55,885 nt of DNA, taken from positions 1-55,885 of the forward strand of contig JAJCXP010000139.1 of the NCBI GenBank assembly GCA_029263375.1, given 5' to 3'. Shown here piece by piece: positions 46,817 to 55,570 of this stretch. The notes beneath the pieces were generated by a model. The model worked only from the letters and a program-made list of their open reading frames with translations. It searched no databases and was not told the DNA's origin. The stretch comes from Acidobacteriota bacterium. GTDB lineage: Bacteria > Acidobacteriota > Thermoanaerobaculia > Multivoradales > JAHEKO01. The translations under genes and the position numbers were made by a program. The first letter of the stretch is position 1, and each line of letters starts with the position of its first letter.

Positions 46817-48112
46817 ATGCGGGCCGCGATTCTCGCGGTCGGGTCCGAGCTGCTGGGAACCGACCGTCTCGACACCAATTCACTCCGGATCACGGAGACT
46901 CTCCACCGCTACGGCGTGGCGTTGACCCGCAAGAGCGTGGTCGGCGACGACCCGGAGGAGCTGGCGGCGGAGCTTGCCTATTCGATCGCTCGATGCGATC
47001 TGTTGGTGGTCACCGGCGGCATCGGCCCGACCTGCGACGACGTGACCCGGGAGGCGGTGGCGATGGCGCTCGGCCGGCGGCTCGTGCGCGACCAGGAGAT
47101 CGTCGAGGGGATCCGAGCGAAGTTCGCCAGCTTCGGACGCGAGATGCCGGACTCGAATGACAAGCAGGGCGATGTGATCGAAGGCGGCGTTGTCCTCCAG
47201 AACCATCGTGGGACCGCTCCGGGACAGCGCGTCGAACACTCCCGAGGCACCTTGTTCCTGCTTCCGGGGGTGCCGCACGAGGTCGAAGGGCTGATCGTCG
47301 GAGAGCTCGAGCCGTGGTTGAAAGAGCGCGGCTCGATGCCGATCGAGCTCGCCCACCTGAAAGTCGCGTGTGTGTCGGAGTCGAGCCTAGAGCATCTGAT
47401 CCAGCCCTACCGGGATCGCTTCGGCACCGTCGGTCTGTCGATCCTGTCGAGGCCCGGCGAGGTCCTCGTCAGACTGACAGGTGGCGAGCCGGGTTCCGAC
47501 GGCAGCCGAGGTCTTCGCGAGCGCGAAGCTTGCCTGGTGGATCTTCTGGGCGAGGCGGTCTACGCGCGCCGTCCCGAGCAGACCCTCGAGGCGACGGTTG
47601 GACAGTTGTTGCAGGCCGCCGGCTCGACCGTGGTCACCGCAGAATCGTGCACCGGGGGCCTGGTGGCCGAGCGCTTGACCCGCGTGCCGGGCAGCAGCGA
47701 GTACTTCCTGGGCTCGACCGTCACCTACTCGTACGAGCTGAAGGCGTCGCTCCTGGGCGTCGACCGGCGCGAGATTCAGCGGCATGGCGCGGTCAGCCGG
47801 GAAGTCGTCACGGCGATGGCGGAAGGGGCGCGGACCCTGCTTGCGGGGGACTACTGCATCGCTTTGAGCGGCGTGGCCGGTCCCGGTGGGGGCACCCCGG
47901 AGAAACCGGTCGGTACCATCGACATCGCCCTGGCCATGCCGGACGGCCCGACGCGGCATCTGCGAGTCCGCTTGCCGGGAGACCGCGGTCGAATTCGCGA
48001 GCAGGCCGCGCAGTGGGGCTTGGATATGCTGCGCCGCCGGCTGATCGGTGCCGTAGAGCCGGACGCTTCGTACCTCGCGCCCAGAACGGCCGAGGCAAGC
48101 CCGGTGAGCTGA
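46817..48112 (+). CDS. cinA: CinA: competence-damage protein with nicotinamide-nucleotide amidase domain
   Basis: A 431-residue two-domain protein. The N-terminal MoCF/COG1058 pyrophosphatase domain (about 1-170) shows AILAVGSELLG, VTGGIGPTCDD and LLPGVPHEV. After a linker, the C-terminal CinA/PncC amidase domain (about 265-415) shows TAESCTGGLVAERLT, GSTVTYSYELK and SGVAGPGGGTPEKPVG. It recycles NMN to nicotinate mononucleotide in NAD turnover. It heads cinA-thpR-plsY-gpsA-guaA. A longer frame from 46721 overlaps the promoter region and is disfavoured. Confidence 0.95.
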   Translation: MRAAILAVGSELLGTDRLDTNSLRITETLHRYGVALTRKSVVGDDPEELAAELAYSIARCDLLVVTGGIGPTCDDVTREAVAMALGRRLVRDQEIVEGIRAKFASFGREMPDSNDKQGDVIEGGVVLQNHRGTAPGQRVEHSRGTLFLLPGVPHEVEGLIVGELEPWLKERGSMPIELAHLKVACVSESSLEHLIQPYRDRFGTVGLSILSRPGEVLVRLTGGEPGSDGSRGLREREACLVDLLGEAVYARRPEQTLEATVGQLLQAAGSTVVTAESCTGGLVAERLTRVPGSSEYFLGSTVTYSYELKASLLGVDRREIQRHGAVSREVVTAMAEGARTLLAGDYCIALSGVAGPGGGTPEKPVGTIDIALAMPDGPTRHLRVRLPGDRGRIREQAAQWGLDMLRRRLIGAVEPDASYLAPRTAEASPVS

Positions 48113-48678
48113 TGAGATTGTTCGTCGCCATCGAGCTGCCCGAGAGAGTCCGGGTCGCGGTGGAGGACCTCATCTCGAGGAGGCGGTCCGGCCTGCCCAA
48201 GGCCCGCTGGGTAAGCGGCTCCAGTCTTCACCTGACGCTGGTCTTTCTGGGGGACGTGCCCGAGCCGCGGCTGAGACCCCTCGGTGGCGCCCTGACCGAG
48301 GCGTGCGGGCGGCAGAGACCCTTCAGGCTCCAGCTCGAAGGGAGCGGTTGTTTTCCGGCAAGCGGCAAGGCGCGAGTCGCCTGGGTCGGGGTTCGAGGCA
48401 GTGCCGAGCTTGTTCGGCTGCAGGCGTCGCTAGCCGGAGCACTTCAGTCAGCGATCGGCTTCGAGCCCGAGAGGCGCCCGTACAGCCCCCACCTGACGGT
48501 GGGCAGGTGCGAGCCGCCATGGCCGGCGAGTGCTGCCAAGATCTGGTCCGAGGCGGTGAACGGCGATCTTGGCGAGGAGTTCCCGGTACCGACGGTAGGC
48601 CTGATCCAGAGCCGCCTGGGCGCGGCCGGTCCCACCTACACGACCTTGCATCGCGTCCCTCTTGGGGGAAAGTCGTGA
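48112..48678 (+). CDS. thpR: RNA 2',3'-cyclic phosphodiesterase ThpR (2H/LigT family)
   Basis: A 188-residue 2H phosphoesterase with both catalytic tetrapeptides: HLTL in SSLHLTLVFLG (about residue 40) and HLTV in SPHLTVGR (about residue 125). It opens 2',3'-cyclic phosphate RNA ends and can ligate tRNA halves in vitro. Its ATG shares one base with the cinA stop, and its own TGA is part of the first GTGA of the repeated element before plsY. Confidence 0.92.
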   Translation: MRLFVAIELPERVRVAVEDLISRRRSGLPKARWVSGSSLHLTLVFLGDVPEPRLRPLGGALTEACGRQRPFRLQLEGSGCFPASGKARVAWVGVRGSAELVRLQASLAGALQSAIGFEPERRPYSPHLTVGRCEPPWPASAAKIWSEAVNGDLGEEFPVPTVGLIQSRLGAAGPTYTTLHRVPLGGKS

Positions 48679-48747
48679 ACGGGTTGGGGGAGATGTTGTG
48701 AGCGGCTTTGGGGAGACGTCGTGAGCGGCTTTTGGGAGACGTCGTGA
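48675..48747 (+). repeat. three tandem 23-bp units forming coupled eight-codon minicistrons before plsY
   Basis: Units start at 48675, 48698 and 48721; the last two differ at one base. Each begins with GTG, has a GGGGAG-type ribosome site near its end, and is in itself an open frame of eight codons: MNGLGEML (48675-48701), MSGFGETS (48698-48724) and MSGFWETS (48721-48747). Every stop TGA overlaps the next GTG as GTGA. The first GTGA also contains the thpR stop, and the third hands over to the plsY start at 48744. The array reads as duplications of the original thpR/plsY junction. Confidence 0.88.
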
Positions 48748-49346
48748 GCGACGTGCTGCTGCCGCTCGGGGCCTACCTGGTGGGTTCGATCCCGTTCAGC
48801 TTTGTCGTCGTCCGGCTCCTGCGCGGCGTCGATGTGCGTCGGGTCGGCAGTGGCAATGCGGGTGCGACCAATGCGCTGCGCGCGGCCGGGCTGGCGCCGG
48901 CGCTCGCGGTGCTTGTTCTCGATATCGGCAAGGGGGTCGTACCAGTGATGCTGGCCAGAGCATGGGGCGCCACTCCGACAGTGCTCGGAACGGTCGCCGT
49001 CGCAGCGGTCCTGGGGCATCTGTTCCCGATCTACATCGGATTCCGAGGGGGCAAGGGTGTGGCGACGGCGCTCGGGGCGTTCGGCGGGCTGGCGCTCTGG
49101 CCGACGATGACCGCGGCCGCCGCTATTCTGACGATGATCCTCTGGAAGCGCTACGTCTCGCTGGGCTCGATCGTCGGAATCGCGTTGGTGCCGTTGCTGA
49201 TGCTTGGATGGCAGCGACCGCTCTGGGAGGTAGGCGTCGCCGCGGCGATCGCAGTTCTGGTGGTGGCGCGCCACAGCAGCAACATCCAGCGGTTGCGCTC
49301 AGGCACGGAGCGGCGCCTGGGTGAGCGCGTCGGAGTTGCACGATGA
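48744..49346 (+). CDS. plsY: glycerol-3-phosphate acyltransferase PlsY
   Basis: A 200-residue membrane enzyme that transfers acyl from acyl-phosphate to glycerol 3-phosphate, the first step of phospholipid synthesis. It has five to seven hydrophobic helices and the three conserved loops: GSIPFSF, the VGSGNAGATNALRA loop and the GHLFPIYIGFRGGKGVAT loop. GTG 48744 gives the family length and has GGGAG 5 bases upstream. It overlaps gpsA by 4 bases; PlsY and GpsA act in sequence on glycerol 3-phosphate. Translation may be coupled through the minicistron repeat upstream. Confidence 0.95.
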   Translation: MSDVLLPLGAYLVGSIPFSFVVVRLLRGVDVRRVGSGNAGATNALRAAGLAPALAVLVLDIGKGVVPVMLARAWGATPTVLGTVAVAAVLGHLFPIYIGFRGGKGVATALGAFGGLALWPTMTAAAAILTMILWKRYVSLGSIVGIALVPLLMLGWQRPLWEVGVAAAIAVLVVARHSSNIQRLRSGTERRLGERVGVAR

Positions 49347-50356
49347 GGCGCGTCGGAGTTCTGGGCGCGGGCTCGTGGGGCACGGCTCTGGCGATTCAGC
49401 TGGCCAGGTCGGGGCTGGAGATCGACCTGTGGGCGCGCAATCCGACGCTGGCCGAGCAGTTGCGAGAGACGGGCCGGAACGAGGTCTACCTGCCGGACGC
49501 TCTCTTCCCGGATGGCCTGCGGGTGACCGACTCTCTCGAGCAGCTGGTGGGCAGCGACGCGCTGCTGATGGTGATTCCTTCGCACGGGTATCGAGCGGTG
49601 ATGCGCGACCTACTGGAGGTCTGGCCGACTGAGAAGGATCTGATCGTCGTCTCCGCGACCAAGGGGATCGAGACCGAAACGCTGGCTCGGATGAGCGGCG
49701 TGACCAGTGAAGAGGCCGAGAACGCCGGCTGCCGGCTGCGCTATGCCGTGCTTTCCGGTCCTACGTTCGCCACCGAGCTGGCCGCGGCTGTTCCCAGCGC
49801 CGCGGTGATCGCCTCGGAGGACGAGGCGCTGGCCGCCGAGCTGCGCGAGGCGTTCTCCGATTGGAACTTCAGGCTCTACTCGTCGAGCGACGTGGTCGGC
49901 GTCGAGCTGGGGGGAGCCGGCAAGAACGTGGTTGCGATCGCCAGCGGCGTGGTGACCGGCGTCGGATTGGGCCACAACACCACGGCCGCGCTGATCACTC
50001 GCGGCCTGCACGAGATCAGCCGGCTCGGCGTGGTGTGCGGTGGCGACCTTCAGACCTTCTCTGGACTGGCCGGTCTGGGTGACCTGGTGCTGACCTGTAC
50101 CGGCGGCCTGTCGCGGAACCGCCATACCGGTCTCGAGCTGGCCGCGGGCAAGAGCCTCGAGACCATCGAGGCCGAGACGTCGATGGTGGCGGAGGGTGTT
50201 CGCAACTCGCTCGCGATCAGTCGACTCGCCCATCAGGAGGGCATCGAGATGCCGATCACCGAACAGATGCGACAGGTGATCTACGAGGGCAAGGAGCCCG
50301 AGCTGGCGGTCGCCGAGCTGATGATGCGCGAGCGCAAGGCCGAAGCCGAACTCTGA
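49343..50356 (+). CDS. gpsA: glycerol-3-phosphate dehydrogenase [NAD(P)+]
   Basis: A 337-residue dehydrogenase that makes sn-glycerol 3-phosphate from dihydroxyacetone phosphate, the PlsY substrate. The Rossmann motif is [14 protein letters not shown] at about residues 4-17. [17 protein letters not shown], the catalytic-Lys region [14 protein letters not shown] and [11 protein letters not shown] are all present. Its ATG overlaps the plsY stop (ATGA). Confidence 0.97.
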   Translation: MRRVGVLGAGSWGTALAIQLARSGLEIDLWARNPTLAEQLRETGRNEVYLPDALFPDGLRVTDSLEQLVGSDALLMVIPSHGYRAVMRDLLEVWPTEKDLIVVSATKGIETETLARMSGVTSEEAENAGCRLRYAVLSGPTFATELAAAVPSAAVIASEDEALAAELREAFSDWNFRLYSSSDVVGVELGGAGKNVVAIASGVVTGVGLGHNTTAALITRGLHEISRLGVVCGGDLQTFSGLAGLGDLVLTCTGGLSRNRHTGLELAAGKSLETIEAETSMVAEGVRNSLAISRLAHQEGIEMPITEQMRQVIYEGKEPELAVAELMMRERKAEAEL

Positions 50357-50378
50357 ACGAGTCACGGGAGAAGAGCGG

Positions 50379-51944
50379 ATGAGTGAAGTGTACGGGTCGC
50401 CGGCGGAGCGGCATCAGACGGTTCTCATACTGGACTTCGGCAGCCAGTACACCCAGTTGATCGCACGCCGGGTGCGAGAGAACCGCGTCTACTGCGAGAT
50501 CCGTCCGAGCGATCTCTCGGCGGCGGAGATCCGAGAGCGTGCGCCGGTCGGTGTGATCCTCTCCGGCGGACCGCAAAGCGTTTACGCCGAGGGCGCGCCG
50601 CCGATCGACGCCGGCATCTTCGACCTCGGTTTACCGGTGCTCGGTATCTGCTACGGCCTACAGGCGATGGCGCACGCGTTGGGCGGCGGCGTCGTGCCGG
50701 CGGCGGCGCGCGAGTATGGCCGCGCCGAGATTCGGCTCGATCGGCGCGACGGGCTGTTCGACGGTCTCGCCGAGCGCGAGACCGTCTGGATGAGCCACGG
50801 CGACCACGTCGAGCGGCCCCCGGCCGGGTTCGAGATCACCGCCTTCACCGGCAGCGCGCCGGTGGTGGCGATGCAGCACACGGAGCGGCGCCTGTTCGGC
50901 ATCCAGTTTCACCCCGAGGTGTCACACACGGTCTCGGGTGGTGAGGTTCTGCGCAACTTCCTCTATGGCATCTGCGGGGCGCGCGGCGACTGGGGGATGG
51001 CCTCGTTTCTCGAAGAGACGGTCGAGTCGGTGCGAGAGCAGACGCGCGGACGCAACACGCTGTGTGCACTCTCGGGCGGCGTCGACTCCTCGGTAGTGGC
51101 CGTGTTGCTCAAGAGGGCTCTGGGCGATCGGATGACGGCGGTCTTCGTCGATAACGGCCTGCTGCGCAAGGGCGAGGCGCACCAGGTCCTGCACGGTCTG
51201 CGTGACGGCCTCGGTCTGCCGGTCAAGATCGCACACGCTCAGGACCGGTTCCTCGGCGAGCTCGCCGGGGTCGAGGATCCGGAGCGCAAGCGCAAGATCA
51301 TCGGCAAGGTCTTCATCGACGTCTTCGCCGAGGAGGCGGCACGGCTCGACGACATGGCTTTCCTGGCCCAGGGGACGCTCTATCCCGACGTCATCGAGTC
51401 GGCCACCGGGCATGGGCCCGCCGAGGTGATCAAGACCCACCACAATGTCGGCGGTCTACCGGAGCGGTTGGGCTTCGAACTGGTCGAGCCCTTGCGGATG
51501 CTGTTCAAGGACGAGGTGCGTCAGCTCGGCCGTGAGCTCGGGCTGCCCGAAGAGTTCATCGGCCGGCATCCGTTCCCGGGGCCTGGGCTGGCGGTGCGGA
51601 TCCTCGGCGAGGTGACCCGCGAGCGCGCCGACCTGCTGCGCGAGGCGGACGCGATCTTCCTTCACGAGCTGCGCGAGCGCGGCCTCTACGACAAGGTCAG
51701 CCAGGCGTTCGCGGTTCTGCTGCCGGTGAACAGCGTCGGCGTGATGGGGGACTACCGGACCTACGAGAACGTGGTGGCCCTGCGCGCGGTCGAGACCCAG
51801 GACTTCATGACCGCCGACTGGAGCCACCTCCCGCACGACCTCCTCGGTCTGGTCGCGAACCGGATCGTCAACGAGGTGAGTGGCGTCAATCGGGTGGTCT
51901 ATGACGTGACCAGCAAGCCGCCGGCGACGATCGAGTGGGAGTGA
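50379..51944 (+). CDS. guaA: GMP synthase (glutamine-hydrolysing)
   Basis: A 521-residue two-domain enzyme that converts XMP to GMP. The class I glutamine amidotransferase domain (about 10-205) has the nucleophile Cys in GICYGLQAM and the His/Glu pair in FHPEVSHT. The ATP pyrophosphatase domain (about 210-400) has the PP-loop LSGGVDSSV, and a dimerisation domain ends in the conserved PPATIEWE. It starts 22 bases after gpsA with a GGGAGAAGAG site. Confidence 0.97.
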   Translation: MSEVYGSPAERHQTVLILDFGSQYTQLIARRVRENRVYCEIRPSDLSAAEIRERAPVGVILSGGPQSVYAEGAPPIDAGIFDLGLPVLGICYGLQAMAHALGGGVVPAAAREYGRAEIRLDRRDGLFDGLAERETVWMSHGDHVERPPAGFEITAFTGSAPVVAMQHTERRLFGIQFHPEVSHTVSGGEVLRNFLYGICGARGDWGMASFLEETVESVREQTRGRNTLCALSGGVDSSVVAVLLKRALGDRMTAVFVDNGLLRKGEAHQVLHGLRDGLGLPVKIAHAQDRFLGELAGVEDPERKRKIIGKVFIDVFAEEAARLDDMAFLAQGTLYPDVIESATGHGPAEVIKTHHNVGGLPERLGFELVEPLRMLFKDEVRQLGRELGLPEEFIGRHPFPGPGLAVRILGEVTRERADLLREADAIFLHELRERGLYDKVSQAFAVLLPVNSVGVMGDYRTYENVVALRAVETQDFMTADWSHLPHDLLGLVANRIVNEVSGVNRVVYDVTSKPPATIEWE

Positions 51945-51950
51945 CTGGCT

Positions 51951-51965
51951 GCTCGCAAAGCGAGC
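51951..51965. terminator. possible hairpin between convergent guaA and glutaredoxin-like genes
   Basis: GCTCGC-AAA-GCGAGC is a perfect 6-bp stem with a 3-base loop, centred between the two convergent stop codons. No T-tract follows on either strand, so intrinsic termination is doubtful. Confidence 0.3.
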
Positions 51966-51981
51966 CGGTGCGAAGGGCGGG

Positions 51982-52233
51982 CTAGCGTCGACGGCGGATG
52001 ATCCGTTCGAGCCGCGCCGCGTCGACTCGAATCTTGGCGACCGCCCGGCCGTCGCGCAGCAGAACCGGGACGATCTCGCCATAGCGCCGGCGCAGCTGGT
52101 CGTCGGAGTCGACGTCCACCAGCGTGTAGTCGAGGCCGTGCCGCGGCAGGACCGTTTTCAGCTGCGCCTCCATCTGGTCGCAGAGGTGACAGCCACTGCG
52201 GGTCAGCAGCTCGAAACGCGGGCCGTTCTTCAA
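51982..52233 (-). CDS. glutaredoxin-like protein (DUF836 type)
   Basis: An 83-residue thioredoxin-fold protein. The redox CxxC is in LLTRSGCHLCDQME near residues 12-15, followed by the DYTLVDVDSDDQLRRRYG segment and the cis-Pro in IVPVLL. The family usually acts in thiol-disulfide exchange; its partner is unknown. TTG 52233 overlaps the methyltransferase stop as TTGA and gives the family length; longer frames upstream lie inside that gene. It is the last gene of a three-gene operon. Confidence 0.82.
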   Translation of the reverse strand: MKNGPRFELLTRSGCHLCDQMEAQLKTVLPRHGLDYTLVDVDSDDQLRRRYGEIVPVLLRDGRAVAKIRVDAARLERIIRRRR

Positions 52234-52826
52234 GTCGTCGGGCCGAGCACGAAGCTGTTGCCTCGAAGCCACGGCGCTTCGATCAGTCCGGTCAGCTTCG
52301 AGCGCAGCTGATCCGTACGTTCCTGATCCTGGCTCCATCCGGCGTCGGCCAGCCAACCCAGCCACTCGTCGTGCGGCCGGCAGTTGATATGGCCGTGTCC
52401 CGCCTGACCCGGCGGAGCGGCGGTGAAGTAGATCCAACGGCGCGCCAGTCGACCCAGTGTCGTCACCAGCTCGCGGCTACGAGCCGGTTCGATGTGCTCG
52501 GCGACTTCGACGCAGCAGACCAGGTCCCACTCGCCGCGCGCCGCTGAGAAGTCGTCGATCGTCACGCGGTCGGTTAGCTGCGCCGGCAGAACGGCGAGCA
52601 CCTCCGGCGAGGCCTCGATGCCCGCCACCTGTCTGCCGGCGGCGGCGAACGCCTCGAGCAGGAAACCGTTCGCGCAGCCGACGTCGAAGGACGATTCGAA
52701 CTCCAGCTGCTCCAGTAGATGTCCGGCGAGGAGCAGGTAGTCGCCGCGATAGCGCAGCCGCCGCCGAAAGTCCCGCTCTCGATAGGGCTTCGGGCGCCGC
52801 GGCCAGGGCAGCCAGTTCAGGCTCAT
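52230..52826 (-). CDS. class I SAM-dependent methyltransferase
   Basis: A 198-residue Rossmann methyltransferase. Motif I is FDVGCANGFLLEA, the acidic post-motif residue is in IEASPE, and motif IV is WDLVCCVEVAEHIEP. This resembles UbiG/type 11 methyltransferases, and the HINCRPHDEWLGWLADAGW segment is typical of sugar or small-molecule acting members. The substrate is unknown. It overlaps the nrnA-like stop by 4 bases at its start and the glutaredoxin-like TTG at its end. Confidence 0.85.
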   Translation of the reverse strand: MSLNWLPWPRRPKPYRERDFRRRLRYRGDYLLLAGHLLEQLEFESSFDVGCANGFLLEAFAAAGRQVAGIEASPEVLAVLPAQLTDRVTIDDFSAARGEWDLVCCVEVAEHIEPARSRELVTTLGRLARRWIYFTAAPPGQAGHGHINCRPHDEWLGWLADAGWSQDQERTDQLRSKLTGLIEAPWLRGNSFVLGPTT

Positions 52827-53884
52827 GACGGTTCCACGGGCCGTGGCGCGAGCTCGATGCGCGCCAGGCGTTGCGGGTTCTTCTTGAGCGCCTTCGCCAA
52901 TCGCCCGGTCAGCGCGTCCTGGAGTCCTCGCGCCTGGGTGAGGTCGCCCTCCGGCAGCTCGATCCAGCCGCCCGCCATCATGCCGTGACCGCCGCCCTTG
53001 CCACGGCGCCCGAGTAGGCGCCGCATCAAACGACCGGCGTCGGCACGCGGGTTGGTCGTACGGATGGAAAGATAGATGCGATCGCCGTGGACGCCGGTAC
53101 AGAGCGACCAGGTCTTGCCCTCGAGCCGAAGCAGGAGATCCGCGATCTCGGGCACGATGTCGGGCTGATCGATGGTTCCGAGGTGGCTGACCACCAGGGT
53201 GCTGACGGTCTCCAGGTTCTCGAGCCCTTCGTGCAGATTACGGAAGTAGTTGAGCGGCAGGCGCGGCAGCTGAATCCGGGACAGCGCCCGAGAGTCGGAT
53301 AGCGGGTAGAGGCGGTCGAACATCTCCCGGTCGGCGGGCGAGTACTCGCGACCGAAGTCCTGGGTCTCCGAACGGATGGCGTAGACCAACGCCGTGGCGG
53401 CGGCCTTGGAGACCACCAGGCCGGCCTCTTCCAGGTACTCGGCGACGATCGTCGCCGTGGCGCCGTAGTCGGTACGGATCTCGGCGAACGGCACGCTGCG
53501 GGTGGCGCGGCGAATCGGATGGTGATCAAAAACGATCGTCGGCACCAGTGAGTCGGGCAGCTGATTGTTACCGGTGGTCGGCTGCGTATCCACCAGCGCG
53601 AAGTGCTTGTAGTGCTTCCAGTTCAGGTGCCTCACGTGGCTGAGTCGAAACCCGAGGACGCGAACCATCTCACGATTCTCCGCGCGACCGACAATGCCGC
53701 CGTAGGCAGTCGTGACCTGGCGCTTGAAGACGGACCGGAGCAGCTGCGTGAGACCGGCAGCGGCCGAGATAGCGTCCGGGTCGGGGTTGTCGTGCGTCAG
53801 CACGAGCCAACGCCCGGCCGAGGACCGGCGGGCCATGAGCTCCTGCAGAAGCGCGAAGCCCCGACGGGTGGCCTCGGTAGGCAT
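52823..53884 (-). CDS. DHH/DHHA1 phosphoesterase (NrnA/oligoribonuclease-like)
   Basis: A 353-residue two-domain phosphoesterase. The DHH domain has LTHDNPDPDAISA, LVDTQP and FDHHP, which supply the Mn2+ ligands. The DHHA1 domain has GKGGGHGMMAGG. Relatives degrade nanoRNA and c-di-nucleotide products, or dephosphorylate pAp. With an HD-GYP enzyme elsewhere in the window, pGpG clearance is a reasonable role but unproven. It heads the operon with the methyltransferase and glutaredoxin-like genes. A TAGAAT 9 bases before the ATG suggests a near-leaderless transcript. Confidence 0.9.
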   Translation of the reverse strand: MPTEATRRGFALLQELMARRSSAGRWLVLTHDNPDPDAISAAAGLTQLLRSVFKRQVTTAYGGIVGRAENREMVRVLGFRLSHVRHLNWKHYKHFALVDTQPTTGNNQLPDSLVPTIVFDHHPIRRATRSVPFAEIRTDYGATATIVAEYLEEAGLVVSKAAATALVYAIRSETQDFGREYSPADREMFDRLYPLSDSRALSRIQLPRLPLNYFRNLHEGLENLETVSTLVVSHLGTIDQPDIVPEIADLLLRLEGKTWSLCTGVHGDRIYLSIRTTNPRADAGRLMRRLLGRRGKGGGHGMMAGGWIELPEGDLTQARGLQDALTGRLAKALKKNPQRLARIELAPRPVEPS

Positions 53885-53893
53885 AACCTGAGG

Positions 53894-53899
53894 ATTCTA
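53894..53899 (-). promoter_or_regulatory. candidate -10 of the nrnA-like operon
   Basis: TAGAAT on the minus strand lies 9 bases before the ATG at 53884. No clear Shine-Dalgarno sequence is present, so the leader would be about 2 bases. Confidence 0.5.
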
Positions 53900-53941
53900 C
53901 GCGAGTCGGGGGCAACAAAGCCGATCGGCGTCCCGCTGTCG

Positions 53942-53947
53942 TATATT
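53942..53947 (+). promoter_or_regulatory. candidate -10 of the DUF547 lipoprotein operon
   Basis: TATATT lies 31 bases before the ATG at 53979. Unlike the leaderless set, this start has a CGGAGG ribosome site, so a conventional leader of about 25 bases is expected. Confidence 0.45.
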
Positions 53948-53978
53948 GCGCGCGGGCAGACGGACCCGGAGGCACACC

Positions 53979-54764
53979 ATGAACAGACATGTCCTAGCCG
54001 CTGTGATCGCGACCTGCACCTTCATCGCCGGGTGCGGCGACGTTCGACCAGGAGCTGTGGCCAGCACGGAGTCGACTCGGGATTTCTCGGAGTGGGCGCG
54101 CGTGCTCGACGCCTACGCCCGGGACGGCGGCCTGGACTACGCCGGTCTGGAGGCGAATCGGGAAGGTCTGGACCGCTTCCTGGGCGAGATCGAAGCTGCC
54201 GATCCGGACGGGTGGAGCGCCGCCGAGGAGCTCGCCTTCTGGAGCAACGCCTATAACGCGGTGGTGGCGGAGTTCGTGCTCGAGCTCTATCCGGACCTCG
54301 AATCGGTCAAGGACGTCGACGGCTTCTTCGATCGCAAGACGAGGTTGGTCGCGGGGGAGCCGCTGACGCTCGACGAGATCGAGGGCCGCGGCCGCGCTCT
54401 CGGCGACCCGCGCATCCACTTTGCTGTCGTCTGCGCCTCGACCAGCTGCCCCGATCTGCTCGGCGAGCCATTCGTGGCCGCGAGCGTCGACCAGCAACTA
54501 CAGCTCGCGACCGAGCGCTTCCTCGCCGATCCGGACAAGGGGCTGCGCTACGACGCCGAGAGCAACACGCTCTGGCTGTCGTCGATCTTCAAGTGGTACG
54601 CGGGAGACTTCACCGGCGGCAGCACCGTCGTGGCGTTCTTCGCGCGCGGCCAGGTGCTCGACTGGATCGTGCCGCACCTGCCGGCCGCGCTACGCGGTAC
54701 GCTGGTCGAGCGACAGCCGTCGATCAAGTATCTGGACTACGACTGGTCGCTGAACGATCGATGA
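53979..54764 (+). CDS. DUF547 family lipoprotein
   Basis: A 261-residue lipoprotein. The signal peptide ends in the lipobox FIAGC (Cys at about residue 19), then comes a short linker and the DUF547 domain (about 35-240). Family marks are LAFWSNAYNAVV, the DGFFDRKT segment, DPRIHFAVVCASTSCPDL and SSIFKWYAGDF. The Cys/His arrangement suggests a cysteine-dependent enzyme, but no biochemical role is established to my knowledge. Its stop overlaps the start of the Lgt-family gene, a notable pairing because Lgt modifies lipobox cysteines. Confidence 0.88.
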   Translation: MNRHVLAAVIATCTFIAGCGDVRPGAVASTESTRDFSEWARVLDAYARDGGLDYAGLEANREGLDRFLGEIEAADPDGWSAAEELAFWSNAYNAVVAEFVLELYPDLESVKDVDGFFDRKTRLVAGEPLTLDEIEGRGRALGDPRIHFAVVCASTSCPDLLGEPFVAASVDQQLQLATERFLADPDKGLRYDAESNTLWLSSIFKWYAGDFTGGSTVVAFFARGQVLDWIVPHLPAALRGTLVERQPSIKYLDYDWSLNDR

Positions 54765-55570
54765 TCGAAGAGCTCTTCAGCGTAGGAAACGTCTCCATCA
54801 GCCCCTTCGGCGGGCTGATGGTCCTCGCCTTCCTGACCGGCTGGATGCAGCTGCGCTGGGGCATGCGGCGACTCGAGCTCGGCGACGAGGAAGACGCGAG
54901 CGCCCTGCTGCTGGCCGCCGGCATCGGCGGCATTGGCGGCGCCAAGATCTACTACGCAATTCTCTACGGTGACCCGGGTTCGCTGCTCGAGCGCTCCGGC
55001 CTGGTCTGGTACGGCGGTTTGATCCTCGGCGCGGCGAGCGTTCTGTGGGTCGCCCGGCGACGGGGCCTGCCGATGTTGAGAGCCGCGGACGCCGGCGCCC
55101 CGACCGTGGCGCTGGGCTACGCCATCGGCCGGATCGGCTGCTTTCTGGTCGGTGACGACTACGGGCTACCGACCGATCTGCCCTGGGGGGTGGCGTTCCG
55201 CTACGGCCTGCCGGGACCGACTACCGCCGGATTCATGCGTCGCGAGTACGGAGCGGCGGTCGCGCCCGAGGTCCCGGCGGACGAGCTTCTACGGGTCCAT
55301 CCGACGCAGCTCTACGAGACGGTTGCTTGCCTGGCGATCTGGGCACTGGGCGCGTGGTTGATCACCCGCCGGCCGCGGCCCGGCACGATCGCGACCGTCG
55401 TCCTCTCGCTGATGGCGGCCGAACGCTTCCTGGTCGAGTTCGTGCGCGCCAAGGACGACCGCCTGTTCGGGCACTTCACCGTCGCACAACTGCTCAGTGT
55501 GGCGTTGATTCTGGTGCTGGGAGTGCTCTGGCAGAAGCGGCGCCGCCCGCTGGCCGTAGGCGATGAGTGA
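54761..55570 (+). CDS. lgt: prolipoprotein diacylglyceryl transferase family protein (divergent Lgt)
   Basis: A 269-residue membrane protein with about seven helices and the Lgt landmarks [18 protein letters not shown] and an IGRIG helix. Two normally conserved spots differ: the HGG motif reads YGG ([10 protein letters not shown]), and GNFINGE reads GCFLVGDD, so residues matching E. coli His103 and Asn146 are replaced. It may be a divergent working Lgt or a paralogue with another lipid-transfer role. It overlaps the DUF547 lipoprotein gene by 4 bases and thiD by 8 bases. Confidence 0.82.
   Translation: MIEELFSVGNVSISPFGGLMVLAFLTGWMQLRWGMRRLELGDEEDASALLLAAGIGGIGGAKIYYAILYGDPGSLLERSGLVWYGGLILGAASVLWVARRRGLPMLRAADAGAPTVALGYAIGRIGCFLVGDDYGLPTDLPWGVAFRYGLPGPTTAGFMRREYGAAVAPEVPADELLRVHPTQLYETVACLAIWALGAWLITRRPRPGTIATVVLSLMAAERFLVEFVRAKDDRLFGHFTVAQLLSVALILVLGVLWQKRRRPLAVGDE

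Noticed and set aside
48675..48747. The plsY repeats as a CRISPR-like or mobile element remnant
   Set aside because: The units are contiguous with no spacers, are only 23 bp, and their period is fully explained by 8-codon frames with GTGA overlaps.
51951..51965. Hairpin after guaA as a strong intrinsic terminator
   Set aside because: The stem is perfect but short and has no T-tract on either strand, so I list it only as a weak candidate.
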